Below are positions 61,028 through 64,000 of a DNA stretch of 64,000 nt, piece after piece. Made by a program: the position numbers and the translations under genes. The notes beneath the pieces were generated by a model that was given only the letters and a program-made list of their open reading frames with translations, did no database searches and was not told where the DNA came from. Source of the DNA: Iris pallida (Eukaryota > Streptophyta > Magnoliopsida > Asparagales > Iridaceae). The stretch's first letter is position 1; every line of letters starts with the position of its first letter. The stretch is taken from positions 9,733,960 to 9,797,959 of the forward strand of contig JANAVB010016199.1 of assembly GCA_029216955.1 (NCBI GenBank), given 5' to 3'.

Positions 61028-61463
61028 CATGCGGCCAAGTAAAAACTAAGCCGCAGAAGCAGTGCTCATGAAGCCTCCATGCGTCCAAGCAAAATTAGCG
61101 GTAGAAGCAGTGAAGACTCCATGCGGCCAAGAAAAACTAAACCGTAGAAGCAGTGAAGACTCCATGCGGCCATGAAAAACTAAGCTGCAGAAAAAGTGCT
61201 CCCCGACCCCATACGGCCAAGCGAAACTAAGCCGCAGAAGCAGTACCCCTGGAGACCTCATGCGGCTAAGACAACTCAAGCCGCAGAAGCGAGACTCTCG
61301 AAGGCCCCATACAGCTAAGGGGACTCGAACCGCAGAGGGAAGGTTCTCATAGATGCCACACGGCCAAGTGAGCCCAACCGCAGAAGCAAGGTTCTCAAAG
61401 ATCTCATATGGCCAAGCGGAACCGAGCCGCAGAAGTAAGGACCCTAAAGCCACTATGCGGCCA
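61028..61463 (+). repeat. Ten-unit hairpin minisatellite in the LTR
   Basis: Units of 42-50 bp starting near 61028, 61079, 61121, 61163, 61210, 61259, 61308, 61357, 61405 and 61454. Consensus catgcggccaagcaaaacta then agccgcagaag. tgcggc and gccgca within one unit are complementary: perfect in units 1 and 6, wobble-compatible in 4, degraded in the rest. It lies upstream of the TATA box. Confidence 0.85.
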
Positions 61464-61656
61464 AAATGAGTCAGACTCTACTTTGTGGAAGGGACATATA
61501 GCAATTTGACCAAGTCTCAACCACCCAGATTCGCTATAATAAAATCTCAATAACCCTCCACCAGCTGGCAGCCCAAGATCGAGTCTTTGTGTACTATGAC
61601 AGACACGTAGCAACGTAGCCCTTTATGCGGCCCAAAATCTGCTATTACAGGGATCA

Positions 61657-61666
61657 CTATAAATAG
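61657..61666 (+). promoter_or_regulatory. TATA box of the second Tat-like LTR
   Basis: ctataaatag, about 190 bp after the minisatellite and 270 bp before the primer site. Confidence 0.65.
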
Positions 61667-61929
61667 CAGGGTAACACACCCATGCTAAAGTGGGCAATCA
61701 AAGGATGGAGAATTTCTTCGAGAGCAAAGACTGTGTCCGATAGTCCAAGAAATAAGGCAGAGTTGCTACACTTTCCCGAGCCTCCATCATCATCCCCCAG
61801 AATCAAAATCTAAACAATTGTACTTAGATTGTTTCCTAGGGTTTCTTTCTAGGCTTTCTTGTGTACAAGCGAGTTTGCAATAAAGTTCAATTTCTCTGTA
61901 ATTTTTGTTCTTGATATTTAATGGCAAAT

Positions 61930-63546
61930 ATGATGACGACTCTGCTGGGGACTTCCTTCTCCTCTGATGAAAAGTTGGTGTCACAATCCGATGCGTCCAA
62001 GCTCGGCTCTACGCAGTAAATGCTCGTGGTTCGTCTTGACCAACGAACATTCGAAGAAATACGCTCTGAAGGGAGCGCCAACCCGTCGCAAAAGCGAGCC
62101 AACCCAAAGAGAACCTGCAGGACATCAAAGCGCAAAACTGTTGCCTCCGACCAGGTTCTCAAAGAAGCTCCATCTGCGGTCCAAGACGGTGATCAAAGCT
62201 CTCCGACGGCCTTGCTTCCGACAACAGAGAACCCTACTATCTCCAAATCCAGCAAAAAAATACTACGATGCTGAGCTTTTGGGGGCACAAAGGAAATCCA
62301 TACGGACGAGGAAGAGGCCGCATAAGAGAAATGGACAGTCTGCCTATACGGCATCCAACTCTGGACGCAGGCAGATGGCCCATGCGGCAGCCAACTCCAG
62401 CCATAGACAGATGGCCCATACGGTAGCCAACTCTGGCCATAGGCAGATAGCCCATGCGGCATCCAATCCTGGTCGTAGACAGGGTGCCTTATGTGGCCCT
62501 GTCAGAAGCTCTGTATTCGACCGTCTCTCATACGGGCCCGACGCCATGCGGTCCATTGAGAATGTAGAATATTCCAAACTGGACTCTTCTTACTATGCAC
62601 CTTCGGGTGCTAAGTCGAAGAAGTCTAGGACAGTACGAGCCCAACAAGCCCAGTCAACTGTCCAAGCTGCTGATCGTCAGCGGACACCGTTAACTGTTAT
62701 ATGGGCTCCTGATAGAAAGTTGTTCAGAATCACCCGCGTCCAGTCCCCCAGGGCTAACGGATAGGGTGGATCTCAAAAGTCTCCCTCCAACGATCGAGTG
62801 CAAGTGCTTTTACTAGCCTCGGATCAGGGAGCAAACATGATACCTACGCACCCGTGTGCTCGAGATACCCGAGTCCACAAATTAGATGCAAAAGTAGATT
62901 AGTCTGCTATCGACTTACGAGAGACTCACAAACGCAAGGAGAAAGAAGCAACCTTGGCATGTGATGAGCCCTTTTCGGGACGTCGTTACACCCAAGTCAT
63001 CATCAACTGCTGCTGCGATAAGTCGGCAGCACCTGAAGATCGGCAGTCCGTTTTCCAACGACTGCACCAGCCAGTACCTGTCCGACAACAACTTGAGAAA
63101 CAGGTACAAATTTTGGAAGACGAGGAATATCCTTTCGCCTTCTGTAATTCAACTCGAAAGGTCCTTTCCGACAAGGGAGAAAAGAAGACAGGCTCTTCCA
63201 TCCCGGCAATCTCATCCTGCACTGCAAGAAAACTCTCATCTAGAGGATTGTCGCCGACAGCCACAGGGGGTGTCTACCTAGGCACTCGTTCCATAAAGAA
63301 ACTTCCAACACCCGGGGGTACACCCTCGACCTCCCTGGGGGTAGATGAAGCTGGGCAAAGCAGTCCCCTCAATATATGCGACAACCCGGTGTTCCAAGAG
63401 GATACACATGGGGTAGTAATCCATTAGAACTATGTAACAGACTTGGACGTCCTCGAGGGTGACCGCCTTCTTCAAGATGATGTAGCTTCCTGCGCAGGAG
63501 GTGGCACCCCTTCTGAATCCGAGGAGGAAGACATTCCGATATTCTT
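61930..63546 (+). pseudogene. Gag N-terminal part of the second Tat-like element
   Basis: Starts MMTTLLGTSFSSDEKLVSQ at 61930 (an in-frame ATG also lies at 61921). After a TAA at 62017 the same frame continues MLVVRLDQRTFEEIRSEG, matching TLVVQFD and TAYEEMLRTGGSA of the large element. Another frame, 61967-62764, holds four 13-residue repeats (SNSGRRQMAHAA type) and VRSSVFDRLSYGPD. 62954-63427 has QVIINCCCDKSAAP then RQSVFQRLHQPVPVRQQ, matching the CC...RSVFDRLS block of the large element. The capsid core is not reached because an LTR interrupts at 63547. ATGCGG/ATACGG strings are frequent in the coding DNA. Confidence 0.7.
61934..61951 (+). other. Primer binding site of the second Tat-like element
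   Basis: tgacgactctgctgggga; 16 of 18 bases match the site at 21945. The second base differs (tga for tgg), which would weaken pairing with the tRNA CCA end. Confidence 0.6.
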
Positions 63547-64000
63547 TGTAACGCCCCAGTCCCAAAATACGTAGGACTAGAAACGTAGACATGCAGCTGT
63601 ATTCATACGAAGTATACTCCAATATATAAAAACCTTGTATGAATACATAAGCTATAAAATATAGTAGAACCATAACTAATCTCATCCACACAAAAAATAA
63701 ATGAATAAAAGATATCATATAATGATAAAGAATTGTCTTGATACAATATGTTGGACGAAGACAAATCTACTACCAACAAGTAAGAGAAAATACATGGAAA
63801 ATAAAATAAGTTTGGCGAGCGAAGCGAAGACGATCATAGTGCAATCATCCTCGAAGAAATGGAATCGGTCACGGCTAGAACTAGAGCACCTGCGAAAGAC
63901 AAAAGCATACACCTGACGAGATAACCAGGTCCTCAGAGGGACGTAACAAGACACATAATATCATGACAATAACTGAATAATAAAAGCTCAATAGAAAAGT
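63547..64000 (+). mobile_element. LTR of the TGTAACGCCCCAGTCC family, running off the window
   Basis: Starts TGTAACGCCCCAGTCCCAAA, with tacgtaggactag following; the same family begins at 13787 on minus. It interrupts gag of the second Tat-like element. No coding is recognisable in the visible 454 bp. Confidence 0.65.

Larger units (their letters stand above)
60985..61926 (+). repeat. 5' LTR of the second Tat-like element
   Basis: About 942 bp. It includes a ten-unit minisatellite (61028-61463), a TATA box (ctataaatag, 61657-61666) and a CT-rich leader. The 3' limit (atggca) is judged from distance to the primer site. Confidence 0.7.
60985..63546 (+). mobile_element. Second Tat-like retrotransposon, 5' part
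   Basis: LTR starts TGTAGAAGCATGG at 60985 (compare TGTAGAAGCG of the large element) and ends near 61926. Primer-site-like tgacgactctgctgggga is at 61934 and gag follows. The body is cut at 63546, inside gag, by an LTR of another family. It is related to the large Tat element in LTR start, primer site, gag start peptide and the SVFDRLS motif, but its LTR signature motif differs completely. Confidence 0.8.

Noticed and set aside
61028..61463. Regular repeats with spacer-like variation, CRISPR-like at first sight
   Set aside because: Whole units vary gradually and lie inside a plant LTR upstream of a TATA box; it is a minisatellite.

Overview
This window is flowering-plant nuclear DNA made almost entirely of transposable elements. 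I recognise no host gene, rRNA, tRNA or CRISPR array. The plant assignment rests on TNP2-type CACTA transposons, a Ty3/gypsy element with two RNase H domains (the Tat lineage, known from plants), a plant-mobile-domain-like gene and GT-AG introns. The species cannot be named from the sequence.

Layout. 1-7541: the 5' two thirds or more of a decayed CACTA transposon (CACTA-1, minus strand), with a TNP2 pseudogene, a second transposase-type gene, microsatellites and a fold-back repeat. 7542-20284: a mosaic of old LTR-like fragments in both orientations, with one minus-strand Tat pol fragment at 13788-14515. 20285-56211: a probable chromovirus whose LTR was split by a 30.8 kb Tat retrotransposon (20904-51735). 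That element has two LTRs (1038 and 1045 bp) and a perfect 5-bp target duplication (ATGCA). It was itself hit twice: by a reverse-oriented solo LTR (25453-26541, duplication ACTAC) and by a 12.8 kb CACTA transposon (CACTA-2, 37419-50201, 29-bp terminal inverted repeats, duplication ATG). 56212-60984: further LTR-like sequence and microsatellites. 60985-63546: the 5' part of a second Tat-like element, cut at 63547 by another LTR that runs off the window.

The Tat element reads LTR, primer binding site, gag, protease, repeat-rich linker, reverse transcriptase, RNase H, archaeal-type second RNase H, integrase, a spacer with tandem repeats, then a spliced gene on the opposite strand, polypurine tract and LTR. 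All frames carry stops or frameshifts, so it is dead. The antisense gene has its own TATA box, three exon blocks and a product resembling plant mobile domain proteins followed by an acidic segment and a coiled coil. CACTA-2 landed at the boundary between its first exon and first intron.

Most notable observations: (1) the antisense plant-mobile-domain-like gene; (2) gag appears to begin inside the primer binding site in both Tat-like elements, giving the conserved start MATLLGT; (3) each Tat-like element carries its own short signature motif (TTTACGC in one, ATGCGGCC in the other) many times in its LTR, partly as small hairpins, and again in gag; (4) a 461-bp duplication inside reverse transcriptase lets several stop codons be read directly as C-to-T changes. 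Identities and counts were made by eye.
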